Shown piece by piece: positions 45,265 to 55,539 of a stretch of 57,198 nucleotides of DNA. Position 1 is the first letter of the stretch, and every line of letters starts with the position of its first letter. The stretch is from assembly GCA_028278145.1 (NCBI GenBank), contig JANQEV010000056.1:1-57198 (forward strand). The letters are read 5' to 3'. This DNA comes from Chromatiales bacterium (lineage in GTDB: Bacteria > Pseudomonadota > Gammaproteobacteria > Chromatiales > Chromatiaceae). A program made the position numbers and the translations under genes. The notes beneath the pieces were generated by a model that was not told where the DNA came from, ran no database searches, and worked only from the letters and a program-made list of their open reading frames with translations.

Positions 45265-45870
45265 CTACGCCTCGTCCAACAGTGCCGTAACCTGGCTTAA
45301 AGATGCCCGCTTTTCCGGTTTTTGATCCAGGGGGGAGAGGGGGGGCTGCCCCATTGATTGGCTTGGGAAACAGATCAATTCTATATCGGTCTCTCCTGAC
45401 CTGAATCTAAAAGTTGGCAGCTTTCTTGTCTTCCCTTTTGGGTAATGGGCCGTTTTGTCACCCTCTCTATAAGGTATGCCCCGTTCCATCAGGAACATGG
45501 CTATATCCTCTGGGCAGTCGGCAAACAGATGGAGTTGCAGTGGGGTGTGCTCATCAGCGGTACCCCTGAGCGCCGGGCCTACCAGCCGGGGAGAAAACTG
45601 ATGTAGATTTGACATGGCCTCTAGGGCGAGTTGTCGCTGCTGGCGCAGTGAGAGCTGTTGATCGCCAGCATGGAACAGCTGTTGATATTCAAGTAGTGCC
45701 TGTTCTATCTCACTGTTGCTGGGTAGTCTGCTGCGGTCTTTACATCCAAGACGCTGGGCCGCCTTGTTGCGTGCCGTGGTGTAATCGTGCCGACCCAAGT
45801 CATGGATGATGCGTGCAGCTTCATAGGCGATGCTGGCGCGCAGCCTGTCTTTGGATGCATGTTGAGCCAT
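45265..45870 (-). CDS. Conserved-looking hypothetical protein, 201 residues
   Basis: The start is placed at the ATG 45870 because GGAG lies about five bases upstream; an in-frame ATG at 45891 adds seven residues. The product is soluble, with a helical N-terminal half (ASIAYEAARIIHDLGR) and a C-terminal half with strand-like segments (RLVGPALRGTADEHTPLQLHLFAD, DIELICFP). The second half is faintly reminiscent of a nucleotidyltransferase fold, but no catalytic pattern is clear, so no function is assigned. It lies 42 bases downstream of mrcA on the same strand and may be co-transcribed. Confidence 0.65.
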   Translation of the reverse strand: MAQHASKDRLRASIAYEAARIIHDLGRHDYTTARNKAAQRLGCKDRSRLPSNSEIEQALLEYQQLFHAGDQQLSLRQQRQLALEAMSNLHQFSPRLVGPALRGTADEHTPLQLHLFADCPEDIAMFLMERGIPYREGDKTAHYPKGKTRKLPTFRFRSGETDIELICFPSQSMGQPPLSPLDQKPEKRASLSQVTALLDEA

Positions 45871-45912
45871 TTGGACTCCATTTGTACCCATGACCTTGGG
45901 TTATTATATTCT

Positions 45913-48348
45913 TTAGAACAGCTCTTGGGGTTCCTCTGTCTCACCTGAAGACAGGTTACTCTCCCCGAAAGTTTCCAACTCACCCATAATCGGAACCTCT
46001 GGTGCCATTTCGGCACGAAAGATCTCATACATGGCATTTTTCTGTCCCGGTCGTGCCGGCTCTCCGGTTTTGGGGTCAATGCGGATGGCAACCATATCTG
46101 CTGGCATATCCAGAGGTTGCTCCTCCACATCCTTGAGTGCTTCCTCCATATATGTGATCCAGGCCGGTAGGGCTGCCTCACCGCCAACCTCCTTATTCCC
46201 TAGAGGCGCATGATTATCGAAACCGACCCAGGTGATGGCAACCACCGACTTGTTGAAGCCGTTGAACCAGGCATCACGCTGGTCATTGGTCGTACCGGTC
46301 TTGCCAGCAATATCACGCCGTTTCAGGCTTTTTGCCTTGGTGGCTGTGCCGTGTTGTATCACATCCCGCATCATGGAGTTCATAAGATAGTGGTTCTGGG
46401 GTGAGATCACACGCGGGGCAACACCAGTTGCTGCCTGGGCTGGATAGATGGGTTTGCCATCTTCTCCCAAAGTCACTGTTTGCGGGCAGGCTGCGCAGAC
46501 TCGCAGTGCCTGAGTCTGAGAAACAATCTCGTGTTTGCTGTTTTCAATCCGCTCAATGAAATAGGGTTCAACTTTGAAGCCGCCATTGGCCAGTATGGCG
46601 TAACTCTTTGCCATCTGTAGTGGGGTGACGGTGCCGCTGCCGAGCGCCATTGAGAGGTTTTTCGGAATAGTCTTGGGATCGAATCCAAACAGTTGGGCAT
46701 GCTTCAGAGCGTGTTCCATACCCATGCTACGAAGCAGCCTGATTGAAACCAGGTTCCTGGATTTGGTCAGGGCCTTGCGTAAACGGGTGGGGCCATAGAA
46801 TTTGCCGCTGTAGTTTTGTGGTCTCCAGGCGGTTTCCAGATTTGGATCATTAATAACTATGGGGGCGTCATTGATGATGCTGGCAGCAGTGAAGCCGGCT
46901 TCCAGTGCGGCCGAATAGATAATGGCCTTGAATCCGGAGCCCGATTGACGCTTAGCTTGTGTAACCCGGTTAAACTTGCTCTGGTAATAGTCAAACCCAC
47001 CTACCAGAGAGAGTATGGCCCCATCACTGGGATCCAGTGATACCAGTGCACCCTGGATTGCTGGTATCTGAGATAGCTGCCAGGCAGGTTTATCATCTCT
47101 GGTTATCTCCACTACCCGGATCAGGTCTCCCGGTTTTAGGATTTCGGAGGCCGTCTTCGGAGGTTTACCGCGGCGGTTTTCGTTGATATATGAGCGCGCC
47201 CATTCCAGCCCCTCCCATTCGATCTGGGCATGCCTGCCTGCGCCTAGATAGATGCTGACCGATTTCTCTTCCACCTGTATAACCAACGCAGGAAGGAGCC
47301 CATTGGTGCTCTTTATATCCTGTAAAAACTGATCCAGTGAGGCATTGCTCATATTGGGTTGGGTTGGAAAATTCTGTTCCGCCCCGCGATATCCATGTCG
47401 CTGGTCATATTCGAGCAGTGCCTTGATAAGCGCTTTTGTAGCGGTTGTCTGGGACTTTTCATCTATGGTGATGTAGACGCGATACCCTGTGGTGTAGGCC
47501 TTCTCTCCGAATCTGCGTACCATCTCGGCCCGAACCATCTCCGCTACATACGGGGCATCTACCTCTGATTGGGATTTATGCATCTTGGCCACAACCGGCA
47601 TCTTCATGGCCTCTTCCATCTCCCGCTTGGTGATATGTCCCAGTTTGGCCATGCGCCGCAGTACATAATCCCGGCGTTGTAGTGCCCGGGTAGGATTTAT
47701 GATGGGGTTGTATCTGGAGGGCGCCTTGGGCAGGCCTGCTATCATGGCGATCTGGGCCAGATTCAGCTCGTGCAGGTGTTTTCCATAATAAACTTCAGCT
47801 GCTGCGCCTACTCCATAGGCGCGATTTCCCAGATATATCTTATTGAGGTATAGCTCCAGGATCTCTTCTTTGGTGAGTTTTCCTTCAATCCTGAGGGAGA
47901 GCAGGATTTCGTTTATCTTCCTGGTGAAGGTTTTTTTACTGCTAAGGTAGAAGTTCCTAGCTACCTGCATGGTTATAGTGCTGCCGCCCTGACGGCGTTT
48001 GCCGGTGAGTATTAATTGCAGGGCAGCACGGGCGATTCCCCGGTAGTCCACACCTGGATGGTGAAAAAAGCGGTCATCCTCTGCAGCCAGGAAGGCCTGT
48101 ATGGCCAGTTGAGGTATCTGGGTATATATAAGAGGTGTGCGCCGTTTTTCCCCGAACTCTGCGACCAAAAGCTGGTCTTTGGTATATATGCGCAGTGGCA
48201 CCTGCAGCTCTACATTGCGCAGATTTTCAATGGATGGGAGCTTGGGCTCCAGGTGCAGGTATACGGAAATTACAGCAATCGTACCTACGGTAAGCCCCAG
48301 CATTAGTAGGGTCAGTAAGCCTTTGATTATCTTTAATAGCCACTTCAT
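45913..48348 (-). CDS. mrcA: Penicillin-binding protein 1A (bifunctional class A PBP)
   Basis: An 811-residue class A PBP. N-terminal anchor at ~8-31, glycosyltransferase domain with catalytic E90 (AAEDDRFFHHPGVD), GGSTITMQVARN and KIYLGNRAYGVG, an OB-like insert typical of PBP1A (~310-430), and a transpeptidase with SGFK (S471, K474), an SRN motif and KTGTTNDQRDAWF. It polymerises and crosslinks peptidoglycan in the periplasm. It is divergent from pilM, the arrangement usual in Gammaproteobacteria. Confidence 0.95.
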   Translation of the reverse strand: MKWLLKIIKGLLTLLMLGLTVGTIAVISVYLHLEPKLPSIENLRNVELQVPLRIYTKDQLLVAEFGEKRRTPLIYTQIPQLAIQAFLAAEDDRFFHHPGVDYRGIARAALQLILTGKRRQGGSTITMQVARNFYLSSKKTFTRKINEILLSLRIEGKLTKEEILELYLNKIYLGNRAYGVGAAAEVYYGKHLHELNLAQIAMIAGLPKAPSRYNPIINPTRALQRRDYVLRRMAKLGHITKREMEEAMKMPVVAKMHKSQSEVDAPYVAEMVRAEMVRRFGEKAYTTGYRVYITIDEKSQTTATKALIKALLEYDQRHGYRGAEQNFPTQPNMSNASLDQFLQDIKSTNGLLPALVIQVEEKSVSIYLGAGRHAQIEWEGLEWARSYINENRRGKPPKTASEILKPGDLIRVVEITRDDKPAWQLSQIPAIQGALVSLDPSDGAILSLVGGFDYYQSKFNRVTQAKRQSGSGFKAIIYSAALEAGFTAASIINDAPIVINDPNLETAWRPQNYSGKFYGPTRLRKALTKSRNLVSIRLLRSMGMEHALKHAQLFGFDPKTIPKNLSMALGSGTVTPLQMAKSYAILANGGFKVEPYFIERIENSKHEIVSQTQALRVCAACPQTVTLGEDGKPIYPAQAATGVAPRVISPQNHYLMNSMMRDVIQHGTATKAKSLKRRDIAGKTGTTNDQRDAWFNGFNKSVVAITWVGFDNHAPLGNKEVGGEAALPAWITYMEEALKDVEEQPLDMPADMVAIRIDPKTGEPARPGQKNAMYEIFRAEMAPEVPIMGELETFGESNLSSGETEEPQELF

Positions 48349-48500
48349 ATGCTAAATATTCGGGTTTTTCTGCAGGATATCCCTTCATTATCAACCATTA
48401 CTGGCCGCTAAGCCATACGGATATTATGTGAACGGGTCGGATATTTTTTAAACAAAGTGCTTCACAAAAAAATCATTTGCTGCTATATAGTTAAGCTAAC

Positions 48501-48529
48501 TTGTTAAAGAGATTTGTTTAAGATATATT
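48501..48529 (+). promoter_or_regulatory. Sigma70-like promoter of pilMNOPQ
   Basis: TTGTTA (48501-48506), exactly 17 bases, TATATT (48524-48529), about 35 bases before the pilM ATG. The remaining mrcA/pilM gap shows nothing else clear. Confidence 0.6.
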
Positions 48530-48548
48530 CTAATATAGCAATAACTAG

Positions 48549-49640
<1,092 letters not shown>

Positions 49641-49641
49641 A

Positions 49642-50208
49642 ATGGCACGTATTAACTTACTACCCTGGCGGGAAAATCTAAGGAAGCAGCGCCAAAGAGA
49701 GTTCGGGGCCATGATAGCAGGCGCCCTGTTATTTACACTGCTGCTGGGCTTCTATGTGCATCTGCATATTGCAGGAATGATTGATCACCAGAAGGCACGT
49801 AACGGCTTTATTAAAAGAGAGATCGCCGAGATGGATCGCAAGATCAAGGAGATCAAGGATCTTGAAAGAACCAAGGCCAAGCTCCTGGCCAGGATCAATG
49901 TGATTCAGCAGTTGCAAGGCAGTCGCCCAGAGGTAGTGCATCTGTTTGATGAATTGGTTCTCAGAACCCCCGAGGGCTCGTATCTGACAGATGTAAAACA
50001 AAAAGCCAGGTTAGTGACTATCAATGGCAGGGCGCAGTCCAATGCGCGGGTCTCTTCCTACATGCGTAACATCGATGTCTCAGAGTGGTTGCATAATCCG
50101 TCATTGCAGGTCATTGAAAATAAGGATAAAACTGGCACTGGCTTTAGTCATTTTACCATGGCGGTTGGCCAGATTAACAAAAATGCTGCATCTGGAGGTG
50201 CTAAATGA
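49642..50208 (+). CDS. pilN: Type IV pilus assembly protein PilN
   Basis: 188 residues from the ATG at 49642, chosen because MARINLLPWRE is the conserved PilM-binding N-terminus; a TTG three codons upstream is less likely. One transmembrane helix (AGALLFTLLLGFYVHLHIAG), a coiled coil (~45-80) and a periplasmic ferredoxin-like fold follow. It starts just after the pilM stop and overlaps pilO by four bases. Confidence 0.93.
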   Translation: MARINLLPWRENLRKQRQREFGAMIAGALLFTLLLGFYVHLHIAGMIDHQKARNGFIKREIAEMDRKIKEIKDLERTKAKLLARINVIQQLQGSRPEVVHLFDELVLRTPEGSYLTDVKQKARLVTINGRAQSNARVSSYMRNIDVSEWLHNPSLQVIENKDKTGTGFSHFTMAVGQINKNAASGGAK

Positions 50209-50825
50209 CCTTTGATGAGCTCAATGATCTGGATTTCTCCAATATAGGTATCTGGCCTGCACCGGCCAAGGTAATCCTGACGCTGTTGTTGTGCGTTCTC
50301 TTGGGTGTTGGTTGGTACTACATGGATACAGAGGATCAACTTATCGCCTTGGAGAAAGTTGAAAAACAGGAGTTGAAGCTGCGCAAGGAGTTCGAGGACA
50401 AGCAGCGTAAGGCGGCTAATCTTGAGGCCTATAAGAAGCAGCTTAAGGAGATGCGGCAATCATTTAATGCCATGTTGCAGCAGCTACCAAATAAGGCTGA
50501 AGTGGCTGACCTGTTGGTGGACGTGTCTCAAACCGGATTGGCCGCCGGCCTGGAGTTTGAGTTGTTTGATCCAACCGGTGAGGTTCCAAAAGAGTTTTAT
50601 GCTGAACTGCCGATAAATATCAAGGTGCTGGGTGGGTACCATGAGTTTGGGGAGTTTATAAGTGGGCTGGCAGCCTTGCCACGTATTGTCACCATCCATG
50701 ATGTGCATATCTATCCGCAAGGAGCTGATAGCAGAAGAGGTGGCTCAAAGCCAGTATCAGGGGGGCTGGTGTTGCAGGCGGTAGCCAAGACCTACCGATA
50801 TCTGGATGAGGAGGAAGGAAAATGA
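50205..50825 (+). CDS. pilO: Type IV pilus assembly protein PilO
   Basis: A 206-residue bitopic protein: short cytoplasmic N-terminus, one membrane helix (VILTLLLCVLLGVGWYYM), a coiled coil (~45-85; EKVEKQELKLRKEFEDKQRK) and a periplasmic domain (LPINIKVLGGYHEFGEFISG). It dimerises with PilN in the alignment subcomplex. It overlaps both pilN and pilP by four bases. Confidence 0.94.
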   Translation: MTFDELNDLDFSNIGIWPAPAKVILTLLLCVLLGVGWYYMDTEDQLIALEKVEKQELKLRKEFEDKQRKAANLEAYKKQLKEMRQSFNAMLQQLPNKAEVADLLVDVSQTGLAAGLEFELFDPTGEVPKEFYAELPINIKVLGGYHEFGEFISGLAALPRIVTIHDVHIYPQGADSRRGGSKPVSGGLVLQAVAKTYRYLDEEEGK

Positions 50826-51358
50826 GCAGGGCATGGTCTATTTGTGCGCGGTTGATTGCTGCCTTTGGCATCCTTACCCTTGTTACAGCCTGTGGTGATG
50901 ATGGGATGCAAGATCTGAAGCAGTATGTAAAGAAAGTGAAGGCGCGAAAGCCAGGTCGTATTGAGCCTCTGCCGGAGATTAAACAGATTGAGACATTTGT
51001 ATATGTCCCAGGCAACCGGCGGAATCCATTCCTGCCAACCCGAGCAGAGGAGTCGGAAGAGGCCATGCTGGATGGAAGTGGCCTGATGCCTGATCCCAAC
51101 CGCCGTAAAGAGGAGTTGGAGCAGTTTCCTCTGGATAGTATCAGGATGGTAGGTACTGTAGATCTGAACGACACTGTCTGGGGGTTGGTGAAGACCAAGG
51201 ATAGGACGATTTACAGAATAAAGGTTGGTAACTACATGGGTCAGAATCATGGCCAGATTACCAGTATTTCGGAAGATAAAATTGAATTGACGGAGATCAT
51301 TCCTAAGAAACCAGGTGGTTTTATGGAACGACAGGCGTCGCTGTCACTGAGTGAATAA
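50822..51358 (+). CDS. pilP: Type IV pilus lipoprotein PilP
   Basis: A 178-residue lipoprotein. The signal peptide ends in the lipobox LVTAC, with Cys24 as the likely lipidated residue. After a flexible stretch comes the FVYVPGNRRNPFLP motif that contacts PilNO, then the beta-sandwich HR domain (MVGTVDLNDTVWGLVKT, VGNYMGQNHGQI) that binds PilQ. It links the inner-membrane complex to the secretin. Confidence 0.94.
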   Translation: MSRAWSICARLIAAFGILTLVTACGDDGMQDLKQYVKKVKARKPGRIEPLPEIKQIETFVYVPGNRRNPFLPTRAEESEEAMLDGSGLMPDPNRRKEELEQFPLDSIRMVGTVDLNDTVWGLVKTKDRTIYRIKVGNYMGQNHGQITSISEDKIELTEIIPKKPGGFMERQASLSLSE

Positions 51359-51370
51359 GTCAGGGGAACA

Positions 51371-53584
51371 ATGATGAAACAGTCATTAGGAAATAGGTCG
51401 TCAGGCTGGTTTAGTGTAAGTGCTGCATCGAGACCAAGAGTGTTCGGGTTGCTTGGGTTCTTGCTGATTTCTTTATTCGTAAGCGTGCCAACACTATCTG
51501 TGGCTGCTGGGAATATTTTGCAGGACATCAGCGTCTCTTCACTGCCGGGAAATGTGGTTGAGATAACCTTGACTGCACAGGATCCAGTGTCAATGCCAGC
51601 AAGTTTTACCACTGAGAGTCCGGCCCGCATTGCTGTGGACCTTCAGGGTATGAAGAGCGCATTGGCAAGGAAGTCTCAAGCGGTAGGAATTGGTATGGTG
51701 CGCAGTGTTACTGCTGTAGAGGCAGGAGACAGAACCAGAGTGGTGGTTAATCTGGCTGATGCTGCTACCCATGACATTAAGGTTGCGGGAAACCAGGTGG
51801 TGGTACGGATCAATGCCGGTGCTGCCCAGACCACAGCTGCTACACCTGCATCGGCTGTAACCCAGCGCGTGAATGCTGCCATGATGGCAACCACCCAGGG
51901 TAAAGGCATTGAAAATGTGGATTTCCGTCGTGGAGATGATGGGGAAGGACGTATCCTGATAACCCTTAGTGATCCATCCACTGTAGCTGATCTGCGTGAA
52001 GAGGGTGGCAAGGTAGTACTGGACTTTCTGGATGCATCTCTACCAGAGCGCCTGATGCGCAAGTTTGATGTAAGTGACTTCGCAACCCCGGTGAAGATGT
52101 TTGAGGTGACTTCAGAAGGGGATAATGTCCATATAGAGATAACTTCCAGCGGTGATTATGAACACCTGGCATACCAGGCAAATAACCTGTTCGCCATTGA
52201 GTTCAGGCCACTAACTCCGGCTGAGAAAGAGCGCTTGCAAAAAGAGCGTCTGGTGTATACCGGTGAGCGGTTATCCCTCAACTTCCAACAGATTGAGGTG
52301 CGGGCGGTACTGCAACTACTGGCAGACTTCACCAACCTGAATCTGGTTACCAGTGACAGTGTAGCAGGCTCCATTACCTTGCGGCTGCAGAATGTGCCAT
52401 GGGATCACGCTCTGGATATCATCCTCAAGGCCAAGGGCCTTTCCATGCGTAAGAATGATAACGTGATCATGGTGGCACCTACAGAGGAGATTGCAGCGAG
52501 AGAGAAGTTGGAGCTGGAGTCCATGCAGCAGATCGAGGAATTGGCGCCGTTACGTTCTGAATATGTTCATATCAACTATGCCAAGGCGGCAGATATTGCT
52601 GAATTGCTGAAATCTGAAGGCAACCAGTTGCTGACACCAGAACGGGGTAATGTCACAGTAGATGAGCGTACCAATACGCTACTAGTGAGAGATACCCAGG
52701 CCAAGCTGGAGGATATCAACCGTCTGGTGAAAAAGCTGGATATCCCAGTACGTCAGGTGCTGATTGAAAGCCGCGTGGTGATTGCCAATGATGATTTTTC
52801 CAAGGATATTGGTGCCCGCTTCGGTTTCAGCCAGTCCTACACAGAAAAGGTGACTGGCAACGAGATTGAGATCGGTGGTGGTAGGCCTGGCCATATTGGA
52901 GGAACATTTGGTATTGATAAAGGGGAATTTATGGGTACCGGTACCGGTATCGAAAATCCGGCTGCCAGTACTAATGAGTCTCTCCTGGTGAATTTGCCTT
53001 CAGTTCTGGGCGCTGCTGCCGGTCGTGGTGGTGCGGTCAATCTGTTGGTGGGCAAGATCGGATCCTTCTTGCTGCAACTGGAACTCTCTGCCATGCAACA
53101 GGAGGGGCAGGGTGAGGTGATCTCCAGTCCCAGGGTTATTACCTCTGATCGGAATACCGGCATTATTAAGTCAGGTGTTGAGATACCCTACCAGGAGGCT
53201 AGCTCCAGTGGTGCCACCTCAGTGGCATTCAAGGAGGCGGTGCTGAAATTGGAGGTGACTCCACAGATTACACCAGATGACCATATCATTATGGATCTGG
53301 TCATCAATATGGATAATCCAGATTTCTCCCGGGCTATTCTTGGCGTACCTCCAGTTGATACACGTGAGATCGAGACCTCAGTCTTGGTGGATAATGGTGA
53401 GACTGTGGTGCTGGGAGGCGTGTTCGAGCGTACCCGCTCCAAGAGTACCGAAAGGATTCCATTTTTTGGTGATCTGCCATACGTGGGGTTCATGTTCAAG
53501 CAGGAGGCAGAAGAGGATTCCAACAGTGAGTTGTTGATCTTTGTAACGCCGAAGATCTTGAAAGAGACCATTGGTATGCGCTGA
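51371..53584 (+). CDS. pilQ: Type IV pilus secretin PilQ
   Basis: A 737-residue outer-membrane secretin. The signal peptide has an unusually long n-region (~24 residues) before FGLLGFLLISLFVSV. Two AMIN domains (~50-280) bind peptidoglycan, followed by an N0 domain (LNFQQIEVRAVLQLLADFTN), an N1 domain (VHINYAKAADIAELLK, VDERTNTLLVRDT) and the secretin barrel (RQVLIESRVVIAN, GEVISSPRVITSDR, ILGGVFER-like VVLGGVFERT). It forms the pore through which the pilus leaves. A strong terminator follows, separating it from aroK. Confidence 0.96.
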   Translation: MMKQSLGNRSSGWFSVSAASRPRVFGLLGFLLISLFVSVPTLSVAAGNILQDISVSSLPGNVVEITLTAQDPVSMPASFTTESPARIAVDLQGMKSALARKSQAVGIGMVRSVTAVEAGDRTRVVVNLADAATHDIKVAGNQVVVRINAGAAQTTAATPASAVTQRVNAAMMATTQGKGIENVDFRRGDDGEGRILITLSDPSTVADLREEGGKVVLDFLDASLPERLMRKFDVSDFATPVKMFEVTSEGDNVHIEITSSGDYEHLAYQANNLFAIEFRPLTPAEKERLQKERLVYTGERLSLNFQQIEVRAVLQLLADFTNLNLVTSDSVAGSITLRLQNVPWDHALDIILKAKGLSMRKNDNVIMVAPTEEIAAREKLELESMQQIEELAPLRSEYVHINYAKAADIAELLKSEGNQLLTPERGNVTVDERTNTLLVRDTQAKLEDINRLVKKLDIPVRQVLIESRVVIANDDFSKDIGARFGFSQSYTEKVTGNEIEIGGGRPGHIGGTFGIDKGEFMGTGTGIENPAASTNESLLVNLPSVLGAAAGRGGAVNLLVGKIGSFLLQLELSAMQQEGQGEVISSPRVITSDRNTGIIKSGVEIPYQEASSSGATSVAFKEAVLKLEVTPQITPDDHIIMDLVINMDNPDFSRAILGVPPVDTREIETSVLVDNGETVVLGGVFERTRSKSTERIPFFGDLPYVGFMFKQEAEEDSNSELLIFVTPKILKETIGMR

Positions 53585-53620
53585 TAGAAAAAGTATCAGC
53601 TAGCCAGCATTATGTGGTTA

Positions 53621-53659
53621 ACAGAGGGGTGTGTCTGCTGGCACACCCCTCTGTGTTTT
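53621..53659 (+). terminator. Terminator after pilQ
   Basis: A 13-bp stem (ACAGAGGGGTGTG with CACACCCCTCTGT), eight-base loop, followed by GTTTT. It should end most pilMNOPQ transcripts. Confidence 0.85.
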
Positions 53660-53779
53660 GTAACAATGGGTGGATAAAGTAGCCGTACTGATTGCCCTGA
53701 TATTGAGTGATTGTGGGGACCAGTTATTTTTTTGCCCCGTGTTGGTGGCCTTATCAAGGTATTCCATTACCTGAAGATT

Positions 53780-54301
53780 ATGCAGAACCCAAAAAATATC
53801 TTTCTGATTGGCCCCATGGGGGTTGGTAAGAGCACCATAGGCCGGCAGTTGGCATCGCTTCTAAGGATGGAGTTTGAGGATACTGACCATGAGATACAAC
53901 GCCGTACCGGGGTGGATATTCCCACGGTGTTTGATTTTGAGGGGGAAGAGGGATTCAGGCGTCGGGAGAGGGCGGTGGTTGAAGATCTGACCCAGGGTAG
54001 CGGTACGGTATTAGCGACAGGTGGCGGAGTAGTTCTGGATCAGGATAACCGGCGCTGTCTATCGGGACGTGGTGTAGTGGTGTATCTATCTTGTTCCCCG
54101 GAACAACAGTACCGACGCACCAAGCAGGACCGTAACCGACCACTGTTGCAAACAGATGACCCTATGAGCAGGTTGAAGGACCTGATGCAGGAACGGGAAC
54201 CGCTGTATCGGGAGATGGCTGATCTGGTGGTTTCCACTGAGAATCGTAATGCCGCAGTGGTTGCCAGAGAGATAGTGAAACGGCTAAAAGAGTTGGATTG
54301 A
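53780..54301 (+). CDS. aroK: Shikimate kinase
   Basis: 173 residues from the ATG at 53780 (MQNPKNIFLIGPMG); the frame extends upstream but without conserved sequence. Walker A GPMGVGKST, shikimate-binding DTDHEIQRRTG, FRRRE and GGGVV, and the lid RNRPLL are all present. It phosphorylates shikimate at O3 in aromatic amino acid synthesis. Its position before aroB is the standard gammaproteobacterial order. Confidence 0.95.
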   Translation: MQNPKNIFLIGPMGVGKSTIGRQLASLLRMEFEDTDHEIQRRTGVDIPTVFDFEGEEGFRRRERAVVEDLTQGSGTVLATGGGVVLDQDNRRCLSGRGVVVYLSCSPEQQYRRTKQDRNRPLLQTDDPMSRLKDLMQEREPLYREMADLVVSTENRNAAVVAREIVKRLKELD

Positions 54302-54327
54302 GTTGTATTGAAAATGGACACATAGGC

Positions 54328-54393
54328 CGCGAAGGAACGCAAACTACCGCAAATACACGCAAAATAGAGTATGTTTATTTGCGCCGGTTTGCG
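54328..54393. repeat. 10-bp periodic CGCAAA repeat forming an imperfect hairpin
   Basis: CGCGAA at 54328 and CGCAAA at 54338, 54348 and 54358 recur every 10 bases; the inverse TTTGCG occurs at 54378 and 54388, again 10 apart. Arms 54338-54355 and 54376-54393 pair at 14 of 18 positions. It looks like a small dispersed intergenic repeat, located between aroK and aroB. Confidence 0.6.
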
Positions 54394-54437
54394 TCTAATC
54401 AAACATTAGGTTGTGTTTTTTATTGTTAAGAACGGGT

Positions 54438-55523
54438 ATGCAGAAAATAACCAAGATAGTAGAAGTTGATTTAGGTGATCGATCATACCCGATCCATGTC
54501 GGGTCTGGTTTGCTGGATGATCCAGAGCTCTACTCTGAACAGATTGCCGGTGGCCAGGTGATGGTGGTTACCAATGAGACCGTAGCCCCCCTGTACCTGG
54601 AGCGGGTTCAGAATGCCTTGGCAGGCTTTCAGTGTGAATCGGTGGTGTTGCCAGATGGAGAGAGATACAAGACTCTGGAAACCTGGCAGAGCATATTTGA
54701 TGCATTGCTAAAACACCGGTTTAATCGCCAATGCACTATAGTGGCATTGGGAGGAGGAGTTGTTGGTGACATGGCTGGGTATGCTGCTGCAAGTTACCAG
54801 CGCGGAATCAACTTTATCCAGGTGCCTACCACGCTCCTGGCCCAGGTGGACTCATCGGTTGGAGGTAAAACAGGGGTCAACCATCCTTTGGGTAAGAACA
54901 TGATTGGTGCTTTTCATCAGCCCCAGTGCGTGATTGCCGATACTGATACTCTGAACACCCTGGATGACCGGCAGCTTTCTGCGGGGATTTCAGAAGTAAT
55001 AAAATATGGCCTGATAAATGACCCAGAGTTCTTTCTCTGGCTGGAACAGAATATTTCTGCACTGCTGGCGCGTGACCCAGAGGCCCTGGCATTTGCCATT
55101 GAACGTTCATGCATAGATAAGGCAAATGTGGTGGCGGCTGATGAGTTGGAGGCCGGACAACGTGCCTTGCTAAATCTGGGGCACACTTTCGGGCATGCCA
55201 TTGAGACCGGGGTAGGGTATGGTGAGTGGTTACATGGTGAAGCGGTAGCAGCTGGGATGTGCATGGCAGCCAGGTTTTCGGTTGCACTGGGCTGGATGTC
55301 ACAGCAGGAGGAAGAGAGGATCCTGGATCTGGTAGAGCAGTCACAGTTGCCAACGCGACCCCCAGAGAGCCTGGATGCAGAGCGCATCTTGGAGCTAATG
55401 GCAGTGGACAAGAAGGTACTTGATGGTCGTCTCAGGCTGGTGCTGATGCATGGGATCGGCAAATCTGTGGTTACGGATGATTTTGATATGGAAAAGTTAC
55501 GTAGCACTTTGAGTTCCTACTGA
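54438..55523 (+). CDS. aroB: 3-dehydroquinate synthase
   Basis: 361 residues from the ATG at 54438; the frame extends nine codons further without conserved residues. NAD-binding [18 protein letters not shown], substrate/metal motifs [21 protein letters not shown], the zinc-binding [11 protein letters not shown] and the H of [13 protein letters not shown] identify the enzyme. It converts DAHP to 3-dehydroquinate, the second shikimate pathway step. Confidence 0.96.
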   Translation: MQKITKIVEVDLGDRSYPIHVGSGLLDDPELYSEQIAGGQVMVVTNETVAPLYLERVQNALAGFQCESVVLPDGERYKTLETWQSIFDALLKHRFNRQCTIVALGGGVVGDMAGYAAASYQRGINFIQVPTTLLAQVDSSVGGKTGVNHPLGKNMIGAFHQPQCVIADTDTLNTLDDRQLSAGISEVIKYGLINDPEFFLWLEQNISALLARDPEALAFAIERSCIDKANVVAADELEAGQRALLNLGHTFGHAIETGVGYGEWLHGEAVAAGMCMAARFSVALGWMSQQEEERILDLVEQSQLPTRPPESLDAERILELMAVDKKVLDGRLRLVLMHGIGKSVVTDDFDMEKLRSTLSSY

Positions 55524-55539
55524 GTAGAGGTCAGCGGAT

